In this document: one piece after another, positions 42,869-50,517 of the stretch
How the letters are laid out: the number at the start of each line of letters is the position of its first letter
Position numbering within the stretch: the stretch's first letter is position 1
Source: CBDBKL01 sp965116215
GTDB lineage: Bacteria; Bdellovibrionota; Bdellovibrionia; Bdellovibrionales; JAKFYE01
Direction: 5' to 3'
Length of the DNA stretch: 64,000 nucleotides
NCBI GenBank assembly: GCA_965116215.1
Contig: OZ220494.1
Location: forward strand, 1,364,001-1,428,000
The notes under the pieces: model-generated
What the model was told of the DNA's origin: nothing
The model's database searches: none
The model's input: only the letters and a program-made list of their open reading frames with translations
Program-made: the position numbers and the translations under genes

Positions 42869-45403
42869 ATGCCCTTCTCTTCTTTTGACGATATTATTGT
42901 TAAAGGTGCCAAAGAACATAATCTAAAAAATGTCACTCTCACCATTCCTCGAAATAAAATCACTGTCATCACAGGTCTCAGTGGGAGTGGAAAATCCTCT
43001 CTAGCCTTTGACACCCTCTATGCAGAAGGACAAAGACGATATGTAGAAGGACTCTCTTCCTATGCAAGACATTTTCTCGATCAACTCAAAAAACCAGAAG
43101 TGGATTCCATTATAGGACTAAGCCCTGCTATCGCTATTGAACAGCAGACCACATCCACTAATCCCAGATCGACATTGGGAACAGTGACAGAAACATATGA
43201 TCTTCTCAGACTTTTATTTTCAAAAATCGGAGTCATGCACTGCCCATTTCACAAAACGCAACTGACCTCACAGTCACCTGAAGATATTTTAGAATTTATC
43301 ACTTCAGAAAATATCCAAAAGGGTCTTCATATCTATTCTCCTGTTGTCCGATCAAAAAAGGGATCATTTGCAGATGAGATAAAAAAGTGGATTAAATCCG
43401 GATACCTCAAAGCTCGTGTAGACGGAAAACTCACATATTTAGATCGTGTTTCCAAACTTTCTAAAACACGTGAACACTCGATCGATCTCTTAATAGATAA
43501 AATGCCAGTTGAAAAAAAATTTTATACTCGAATATTAGATGCACTTCGCACATCTGTCTCCTTAAGTGACGGATACGTCACCCTCTTTAACATGGACACA
43601 CAAACTGAAATCACATCCTCTGTAAAAGCTGTCTGTCCAAAGTGCAATCACTCGCCCCCTGAGCAAGAACCTCGACTTTTTAGTTTTAACAACCCTAAAG
43701 GAGCTTGCCCCTCATGTGAAGGCTTAGGAGTCTTTCTCGAAGAACAAGACTTTTCAGATAGAGATTCTCAAAATGAAAAAGATCTGGATGAACTGGATCT
43801 TAAAACATGTCTTGATTGTCATGGATATAGAGTCAATCAAGATGCTCTCAGCGTTCTTATCAAAAAAAAACATATTGGTGAATTCACAGAACAATCCATT
43901 GAATCCCTATACAATTTCTTAAAGAAATTAACTTTAACAAAAAAAGAATCTTTAATTGCAGATAAACTCTTAAAAAATTTACTCACAAAATTATCCACAC
44001 TTATCAGCTTAGGCATTGGTTATCTATCTCTATCACGACCCACACGCACCCTCTCTGGTGGAGAGGCACAAAGAATTCGTATTGCCACTCAACTCGATAG
44101 CTCCTTGATCGGTATTCTCTATGTATTAGACGAGCCTAGCATTGGTTTACATGCCAGTGACCAAGATAAATTAATTACAGCTTTAGAAAAATTGAGAAAT
44201 TTAGGAAACACTGTTGTTCTTGTTGAACACGATGAAGAGACCATTCGAAGGGCAAATCATATTATTGATATTGGACCTCGCGCCGGATGTCTTGGAGGAA
44301 AGATATTAGCTACAGGAACTCCGAATCATATTGCCCAAAATAAAAAGAGTCTCACAGGACAATATCTGTCAGGGAAAAAAACATCTTATCTTCCTTACTC
44401 TGCAAAAAAGGCACTCAAAAAATACATAAAAATCACAGGAGCTTCTGGAAACAATTTGAAAAACATTACAGTACAATTCCCTTTAAAAAATCTCATTGCC
44501 ATCACTGGTGTATCAGGTAGTGGTAAGAGCACACTTGTCATTGATACCCTATATCGAGCGGCCATGAATCACCTCTATACACCCCCCCGACCTTCGGCGA
44601 CTTATAAAACCATTACAGGATTAGATCTTATTGATTATGTTATAAAAATTGACCAAAAACCCATCGGTCGGACCTCTCGTTCCAATCCATCGACATACAT
44701 TGGGCTTTTCTCTATGATTCGAGACCTCTATTCACGTATTCCAGAATCTCGAATGAGAGGATATAAACCAGGAAGATTTAGCTTTAATATAAAGGGGGGA
44801 CGATGCGAAGCCTGCTCTGGAACAGGAACAATAAAAATTGAAATGCACTTTCTGGCCGACGTATCTGTTCTCTGTGATGTGTGCTCCGGTCAACGCTATA
44901 ACTTTGAAACCCTTCATATAAAGTACAAAGGAAAAACAATATCCGATATATTAGATATGTCTGTTGGAGAGGCGCAATCTTTTTTAAAAAACCATAAACA
45001 CATTCAAAGAAAACTAGATCTCTTACATAGAGTCGGTCTCGATTACATCAAACTAGGACAAAGTGCGACAACATTATCTGGGGGGGAGGCACAAAGAATA
45101 AAATTAGCCAAAGAACTTTCCAAGAAATCCACAGGTAAAACCCTATATATCTTAGACGAACCCACGACAGGGCTTCATTTTGAAGATATAAAAAATCTTA
45201 TCAGCTTACTTCAAGAACTGGTATCTATTGGAAATACAGTTATTATTATTGAACACAATTTAGATATCATACGTTCTTGTAGTCACGTGATAGATCTTGG
45301 GCCCTACGGTGGGGATAAAGGTGGACACATTATCGCCTCTGGCTCTCCAGAACAGATTCAAAAAAATAAAAAGAGCCTCACAGGACAATATCTCTCTCTT
45401 TAA
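42869..45403 (+). CDS. uvrA: Excinuclease ABC subunit A, compact form
   Basis: UvrA recognises bulky DNA damage and loads UvrB. The 844-residue protein has both ABC modules: Walker A GLSGSGKSSLAFDTL and GVSGSGKSTLVIDTL, signatures RTLSGGEAQRIRIA and TLSGGEAQRIKLA. The UvrB-binding region after TYDLLRLLFSKIGV and the zinc fingers CPKC/CPSC and CEAC/CDVC are present. It is about 95 residues shorter than E. coli UvrA (940); the missing part lies between CEGLGVFLEEQ and the third CxxC motif (TCLDCHGYRV), where the insertion domain normally sits. It starts two bases after the mutase stop. Confidence 0.94.
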   Translation: MPFSSFDDIIVKGAKEHNLKNVTLTIPRNKITVITGLSGSGKSSLAFDTLYAEGQRRYVEGLSSYARHFLDQLKKPEVDSIIGLSPAIAIEQQTTSTNPRSTLGTVTETYDLLRLLFSKIGVMHCPFHKTQLTSQSPEDILEFITSENIQKGLHIYSPVVRSKKGSFADEIKKWIKSGYLKARVDGKLTYLDRVSKLSKTREHSIDLLIDKMPVEKKFYTRILDALRTSVSLSDGYVTLFNMDTQTEITSSVKAVCPKCNHSPPEQEPRLFSFNNPKGACPSCEGLGVFLEEQDFSDRDSQNEKDLDELDLKTCLDCHGYRVNQDALSVLIKKKHIGEFTEQSIESLYNFLKKLTLTKKESLIADKLLKNLLTKLSTLISLGIGYLSLSRPTRTLSGGEAQRIRIATQLDSSLIGILYVLDEPSIGLHASDQDKLITALEKLRNLGNTVVLVEHDEETIRRANHIIDIGPRAGCLGGKILATGTPNHIAQNKKSLTGQYLSGKKTSYLPYSAKKALKKYIKITGASGNNLKNITVQFPLKNLIAITGVSGSGKSTLVIDTLYRAAMNHLYTPPRPSATYKTITGLDLIDYVIKIDQKPIGRTSRSNPSTYIGLFSMIRDLYSRIPESRMRGYKPGRFSFNIKGGRCEACSGTGTIKIEMHFLADVSVLCDVCSGQRYNFETLHIKYKGKTISDILDMSVGEAQSFLKNHKHIQRKLDLLHRVGLDYIKLGQSATTLSGGEAQRIKLAKELSKKSTGKTLYILDEPTTGLHFEDIKNLISLLQELVSIGNTVIIIEHNLDIIRSCSHVIDLGPYGGDKGGHIIASGSPEQIQKNKKSLTGQYLSL

Positions 45404-45420
45404 CCAGCCTCTCAGTGTAT

Positions 45421-45750
45421 TTAGACCTTTCCCACAAGGGTAAATGCAATAAGAAGGGCAAAAATCACCAAGGATTCCATCAAAGCCAAACTCAAAATTA
45501 AGGGCATAAACACTTTATTTTGTGACCCAGGATTTCGAGCAATACCGCTCAAAGCCGAAGAGGCAGCTCGCCCCTGCCCTAAGGCCCCCCCTAAGACAGC
45601 CAGGCCAATCGCTATAGCAGCACCAAGACCGACAAGCCCTCTATCTGTGGTTAATATTTCTTTATCTGCTATCGTCACCACTTCTGCTCCCGCAAATAAG
45701 GGAGAAATAATCATTAAACTCATCACAAAAAAAACCCACTTTTTATTCAT
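45421..45750 (-). CDS. atpE: ATP synthase F0 subunit c
   Basis: From ATG 45750 (AAAGGAG eight bases upstream) the protein has 109 residues; the upstream in-frame ATG at 45786 is less likely. The N-terminus MNKKWVFFVMSLMIISPLFA looks like a signal sequence, as in some delta-class c-subunits. Two membrane helices follow: RGLVGLGAAIAIGLAVLGGA then LGQGRAASS, the polar loop GIARNPG, and PLILSLALMESLVIFALLIA with the essential carboxylate Glu92. Gln59 and Ser93 are placed as in Na+-binding c-rings. It is the last gene of the atpZ-atpI-atpB-atpE cluster. Confidence 0.94.
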   Translation of the reverse strand: MNKKWVFFVMSLMIISPLFAGAEVVTIADKEILTTDRGLVGLGAAIAIGLAVLGGALGQGRAASSALSGIARNPGSQNKVFMPLILSLALMESLVIFALLIAFTLVGKV

Positions 45751-45893
45751 GTCTTGGACTCCTTTAAACATTTTATATTGACCCATATAGTACTATAACT
45801 TTTAACTCATTCTCCTATTTTATAAGCCCTTCTCTTATAGGTGTTTTTGTTCTCTGTTGCACCTTGTATTTTTCTTCTCTGTCCATCATGACA

Positions 45894-46589
45894 TCAATGT
45901 TCATGAGATATAGCCATTGAAACATAAACAATAGACAACAATGTAAAAACAAACGCCTGTATAAGACCCACCAATACACCTAAACCATAAAAAATAACAG
46001 GCACAGGGAGCCAAAAAGGGGAAAGGTCTAGAAAAATACCCAATACTGTATGATCGCCCACCATATTACCCATCAATCGCAGACCCAAACTCATGGGCCT
46101 GACCATATGGGACACCAACTCAATGAGAAACAGCAAAGGAGCCAAAGCTAAAAAGGGGCCACAAAAATGCGCCATATAATTTTTGATCCCATGTTCCTTA
46201 ATCCCATAATAATTATAAACAAAAAAAGAAAACAACCCTATCGCCAGAGTGGTATTCAAATTATCTGTCGCCGGCGTCATACCCGGTAGCAGCCCTACAA
46301 AATTATTGATTAAAACATAAACAAAAATAGCACCAAACATAGGAACAAATGGACGCCCCTGTGAACCCACAATCATGTCCACAAGACCGACTATCATCTC
46401 TGTAATCATTTCAAATAGACCTCGTATGGAAAATCTATCAGCCGGTGCCGGTCCCTCTGCTCGGGAAAGAGACATGTAGCCCGCAAAGGAAAGTACGACA
46501 AGTGTCAAACAGACAATAGCTGCCGTGACAACATGAACATCCTGATAACTCACACCTGGAATCAATTGCACCCAATTAAAATGCTCCAA
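45894..46589 (-). CDS. atpB: ATP synthase F0 subunit a
   Basis: 231 residues with five to six membrane helices. The family landmarks are GLFEMITEMIVGLVDMIVGS in the second segment, GLRLMGNMVGDHTVLGIFL with the essential Arg that faces the c-ring, and YGLGVLVGLIQAFVFTLLSI near the end. It forms the half-channels beside the c-ring. A gap of 143 bases separates it from atpE. Confidence 0.95.
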   Translation of the reverse strand: MEHFNWVQLIPGVSYQDVHVVTAAIVCLTLVVLSFAGYMSLSRAEGPAPADRFSIRGLFEMITEMIVGLVDMIVGSQGRPFVPMFGAIFVYVLINNFVGLLPGMTPATDNLNTTLAIGLFSFFVYNYYGIKEHGIKNYMAHFCGPFLALAPLLFLIELVSHMVRPMSLGLRLMGNMVGDHTVLGIFLDLSPFWLPVPVIFYGLGVLVGLIQAFVFTLLSIVYVSMAISHEH

Positions 46590-46634
46590 AAGACACCCCT
46601 TGTTTTACAACAACATCATCTCTGTCGAATAAAA

Positions 46635-47012
46635 TCACTTTCTCTTACTGCTTTGACAGGCCATAAAGACAAAAACAACCGTTCCCATAAAAAAACCTAA
46701 TCCTATAGACAACACTGAGTAGGACTGTACCAAAATATAAAGCCCTACACTTAAAACAACGTACTTTAATACAATGAAGACATTTGTCCAACCCATGGAT
46801 TTCCGAGTCAACCACCTTTCAATAATGAGTTGTGTCGACAAAAAGCTCATCCATGAAAAACAAAGACCCAAAAATAGAGGAAAAATCTGCACCGGCAGGC
46901 CCCAGATCAACAGCCCGGCCCCTATCACACAGAAAGCAAAAATTTGAACCAAGAGGGTTTTAACAAAGAGGGCTCGACTGACCTGTTGTCTCAATTCCAC
47001 CACGATCTTCAC
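46635..47012 (-). CDS. ATP synthase subunit I-like membrane protein
   Basis: 125 residues, four predicted helices (LLVQIFAFCVIGAGLLIWGL; FPLFLGLCFSWMSFLSTQL; VFIVLKYVVLSVGLYILVQ; SIGLGFFMGTVVFVFMACQ). Position directly before atpB and size fit the AtpI family, which helps c-ring assembly. Sequence similarity within this family is low, so the call relies on topology and context. It overlaps the preceding gene by four bases. Confidence 0.75.
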   Translation of the reverse strand: MKIVVELRQQVSRALFVKTLLVQIFAFCVIGAGLLIWGLPVQIFPLFLGLCFSWMSFLSTQLIIERWLTRKSMGWTNVFIVLKYVVLSVGLYILVQSYSVLSIGLGFFMGTVVFVFMACQSSKRK

Positions 47013-47212
47013 TCCTTTTCACGACGAATAACTTTCATAACACGATAAAACCAAATCACAAGAGCCAATCCCCCACCCACAATAACTCCTAAACCCTGAG
47101 TCCGATAAACAGCATCTACACCCTGCCCTATATAAAGCCCTACAATTTCTAAGACGACTAACTCCATACCCAAAAAAAGAGCCTCTATTTTTTTTCGCTT
47201 TCTTATTTTCAC
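47009..47212 (-). CDS. AtpZ/AtpI-like small membrane protein
   Basis: 67 residues with two helices: LFLGMELVVLEIVGLYIGQG, a short loop with VDAVYRTQG, then LGVIVGGGLALVIWFYRVMK. The GxxIGxxxD pattern and glycine-rich second helix are those of AtpZ/F0F1-ATPase assembly proteins found at the head of atp operons. Start ATG 47212; its end overlaps the AtpI-like ATG. Confidence 0.78.
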   Translation of the reverse strand: MKIRKRKKIEALFLGMELVVLEIVGLYIGQGVDAVYRTQGLGVIVGGGLALVIWFYRVMKVIRREKE

Positions 47213-47219
47213 TCTCCTA

Positions 47220-48023
47220 TCACTTTTTCAATCTATTGGGCTTGGGCAGGGATCGTCTTCGATATTGCAGTTTTCGAATATACGCATCAATAAATTCAGG
47301 GTCTTTTTGACCCATCTTCATTTTTTTCCAAACACCGATGGCTTTTGAGAGATCCCCTCTTTCTTCATAGACCATAGCCAAAGTCATAGCCACTTTTTCC
47401 TTTCGACTTCTTTTAGGAAATGTTTTTAAAAGTGATTCCAATTCTTGAATAGCACAATCCCACTTCTTTTGCCCAAGGCAGACTTTTCCTTTTAGTAAAA
47501 GAGCTCGAAATTTAATGTCTTGGTGAGGTTGAGAATCTAAAAGTATAGAAATTTCAGAAAGAGATTGAACATACTGATACGAAAAAAAATAAGCCTTCGC
47601 TAAAAATAAACGTGCCTCCTGTTTTTTTTCTTTTTCCTTTTCCAAACCTATATAGCGGTTCCATTCAATAATACCTTTTTTATAATCCAACTGATGCTCT
47701 GTGTATATTTGAGCCAATGACCTCTGTGCCTCCAAAACGTCCGCGGTCCTCTCTGCCCTATGAATAACAAATCTCAAAGTGCGAATGGCTTCGGAAAAAC
47801 GATGTGGCTTTTTTCCTATATATATTTCATAAAGTTTCATCGCCCCCTGAGTCGCTTCCACAGATTCAGGATAACGTTTCATCAGACGAATAAATATTTT
47901 TTCCGCCTTGTTCAACTGTCCTTTAAGATAAAATCTCTGAGCTGTCTTTAACTCGCTCTCGGCCGAATCCCTCGTACAACCAACTAGCAATAAAAAAAGA
48001 GTAAAAAAAACTCTCTTCCACAT
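47220..48023 (-). CDS. TPR lipoprotein
   Basis: 267 residues. MWKRVFFTLFLLLVGCTRDS is a lipoprotein signal with lipobox LLVGC (Cys16). The mature part contains TPR pairs (AQRFYLKGQLNKAEKIFIRL, RSLAQIYTEHQLDYKKGII, EARLFLAKAYFFSYQYVQSL, TLAMVYEERGDLSKAIGVWK), similar in layout to BamD/YfiO-like lipoproteins but not identified as such. It shares one base with the gyrA stop and sits seven bases before the atp cluster. Confidence 0.82.
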   Translation of the reverse strand: MWKRVFFTLFLLLVGCTRDSAESELKTAQRFYLKGQLNKAEKIFIRLMKRYPESVEATQGAMKLYEIYIGKKPHRFSEAIRTLRFVIHRAERTADVLEAQRSLAQIYTEHQLDYKKGIIEWNRYIGLEKEKEKKQEARLFLAKAYFFSYQYVQSLSEISILLDSQPHQDIKFRALLLKGKVCLGQKKWDCAIQELESLLKTFPKRSRKEKVAMTLAMVYEERGDLSKAIGVWKKMKMGQKDPEFIDAYIRKLQYRRRSLPKPNRLKK

Positions 48024-50503
48024 TAGACATCTATACTTTTTGTTTCACTAGAAAGATTAGCATCTTCTACAATCGCAATACTTGAAACTTTTTCTGGAGA
48101 GGTCACATTAATCAATCGAACCCCTTGTGTGTTGCGACCGAATACAGATATCTGTTTAACTGACATACGAATAAGTTTCCCTTTATCTGTAATCACCATA
48201 ACGTCATCATCATCAACGACATATCGTGTTCCAATCACCTTCCCGATTTTATCATTGACCTTTTGAGTAATAACACCCACACCGCCACGAGATTGCTTTT
48301 TATATTCCGAAATATCTGTCCTTTTTCCATATCCATTTTCTGTAACAATAAGAACTGTCCCTTCTTTTCCTTTTTGAAACACTTCCATCCCTACCACTTC
48401 ATCATTTGCACCTAAGTTGATTCCTCGAACACCTCGGGCCATTCTCCCCATATTTCTAACATTACTTTCATCAAAACGAATAGACATCCCTTGAGCCGTT
48501 GATAAGAAAATATTATCTTCAGAAGAACTCAATGTGGCACGAACAAGTTTATCATTTAAATCTATAGAAAGTGCTATAATACCAGAGGGCCGAGGTTTAG
48601 AAAATGCACTCAAAGACGTTTTCTTAACAATTCCCCTTTTTGTCAAAAAAACAACATGCTTATTTTCATCAAACTCTTTCACAGGCAAAATAACCTGGAC
48701 TTTTTCTCCATGCGAAAGATTAATGACATTAGCAATAGCTTTTCCTCTGGAAATACGACTTCCCTCAGGAAGTCTAAAAACTTTTTGCCAATAAACTTTT
48801 CCCTTATCTGTAAAAACCAAGAGCGTCGTATGTGTATCAGCTACAAACATTCTAGAAACAAAGTCTTGCTCTCGTGTTTCAATCCCCTTCAGACCTTTTC
48901 CGCCACGCCGTTGGGATCTGTATGTATCTATAGGAATACGTTTAATGTATCCCGAGTGTGTATATGTCACAACGGTTTCTTCTTTAGTAATAAGATCTTC
49001 ATCTTCTAATTCTTCTGCCGCACCCTCTATTTTTGTTTTTCTTTTAGAGGAATATTTCTTTTTTATCGTTTTGAGCTCTTCTGAAATAATTTTCAAAATC
49101 TTGCTTGTATCTGAAAGAATGTCTTTAAGATTTGCAATGTTTTTTTCTAAATCTTCAATCTCATTTAATATTTTCTGTCTCTCTAACCCTGTCAGTCTTT
49201 GTAGACGCATTTCTAAGATGGCTTTTGCTTGTTTTTGAGACAAAGAAAATTGAGATATAAGAGAGAGCATAGCCTCTGATGCCTCTTTACTTTTTTTAAT
49301 AGTAGAAACCACAGCATCTATATTCTCTAAAGCTAACTTCAGTCCTTGCAGTATATGAATTCGGGCTTCTGATTTTTTTAATTCATAAATACACCTTCTT
49401 GTCACCACCTCCTGTCGATGATTTACAAAAGCCTTTAAAGATTCTTTGAGATTAAAAACACGAGGCTGCTGCCCGTCATCCAACGCCAATATAATGACAC
49501 CAAAACTGCTTTGCATTTGCGTGTATTTATAAAGACGGTTAAGAGTCACACCACTATTTGTACTCTTTCGCAAATCTATAACGATCCTCATGCCCTCTCT
49601 GGAACTCTCATCTCTAATATCAGAAATGCCTTCCACTTTCTTATCCTTAACAAGTTCGGCAATACTTTCTATCAAACGAGCTTTATTCACTTGAAAAGGA
49701 AGTTCTGTAATAATAATTCTTTCTTTACCCTTCTTATCTGTTTCAATCTCAGAAACAGCCCTTAAAGAAATAATACCTCGACCTGTTTTGTAGGCCTCTA
49801 TAATCCCCTTTTTTCCTGAAATAGTCGCTGCAGTGGGAAAGTCAGGGCCTGGTATAATTGTCATTAACTCATTGACTGTGATTTCTGGATTTTCAATAAG
49901 AGCACAACATCCATCACACACTTCACCTAAATTATGGGGGGGAATATTAGTTGACATACCAACTGCAATTCCTGCGCTGCCATTAACCAATAAATTAGGA
50001 AAACCAGAAGGCAAAACTGTAGGAATCAATAATGAATCATCATAATTGGGACCAAAATCGACAGTTTCCTTTTCAATATCTTGAAGCAATGTCTCCGCAA
50101 GAGGAGTCATTCTCACTTCCGTGTATCTCATAGCTGCTGGATTATCACCATCTATGGAACCAAAATTACCTTGCCCATCCACAAGTGGAGCCCTTAACGA
50201 AAAATCTTGAGCCATTCTTACCATAGTGTCATAAACAGCCGTGTCTCCATGAGGATGATATTTACCAATGACATCCCCTACAACTCTAGCTGATTTTTTA
50301 TAAGGTTTATTATGAAGATTTCCCATTTCGTTCATAGCAAAAAGTATTCGCCGATGAACTGGTTTTAAACCATCACGAGCATCGGGAAGTGCACGTCCAA
50401 CAATGACACTCATAGAATATTGTAAATACGCTTCTCTCATTTCAGAGTTAATATCTACAGGAACAATACTCTTATGATCTTTATCTGGTGATGGCGTGTC
50501 CAT
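48023..50503 (-). CDS. gyrA: DNA gyrase subunit A
   Basis: 826 residues. GyrA cuts and rejoins DNA: the catalytic Tyr is at about 127 in AAMRYTEVRMTPLAE. The quinolone-resistance region reads KYHPHGDTAVYDTMVRMAQD (Asp at the Ser83-equivalent zone should be checked against a reference). The C-terminal beta-pinwheel carries the gyrase box QRRGGKGLKG, so it is gyrase and not topoisomerase IV. It follows gyrB by 14 bases. Confidence 0.97.
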   Translation of the reverse strand: MDTPSPDKDHKSIVPVDINSEMREAYLQYSMSVIVGRALPDARDGLKPVHRRILFAMNEMGNLHNKPYKKSARVVGDVIGKYHPHGDTAVYDTMVRMAQDFSLRAPLVDGQGNFGSIDGDNPAAMRYTEVRMTPLAETLLQDIEKETVDFGPNYDDSLLIPTVLPSGFPNLLVNGSAGIAVGMSTNIPPHNLGEVCDGCCALIENPEITVNELMTIIPGPDFPTAATISGKKGIIEAYKTGRGIISLRAVSEIETDKKGKERIIITELPFQVNKARLIESIAELVKDKKVEGISDIRDESSREGMRIVIDLRKSTNSGVTLNRLYKYTQMQSSFGVIILALDDGQQPRVFNLKESLKAFVNHRQEVVTRRCIYELKKSEARIHILQGLKLALENIDAVVSTIKKSKEASEAMLSLISQFSLSQKQAKAILEMRLQRLTGLERQKILNEIEDLEKNIANLKDILSDTSKILKIISEELKTIKKKYSSKRKTKIEGAAEELEDEDLITKEETVVTYTHSGYIKRIPIDTYRSQRRGGKGLKGIETREQDFVSRMFVADTHTTLLVFTDKGKVYWQKVFRLPEGSRISRGKAIANVINLSHGEKVQVILPVKEFDENKHVVFLTKRGIVKKTSLSAFSKPRPSGIIALSIDLNDKLVRATLSSSEDNIFLSTAQGMSIRFDESNVRNMGRMARGVRGINLGANDEVVGMEVFQKGKEGTVLIVTENGYGKRTDISEYKKQSRGGVGVITQKVNDKIGKVIGTRYVVDDDDVMVITDKGKLIRMSVKQISVFGRNTQGVRLINVTSPEKVSSIAIVEDANLSSETKSIDV

Positions 50504-50517
50504 TCCTTCTCTTTTCT

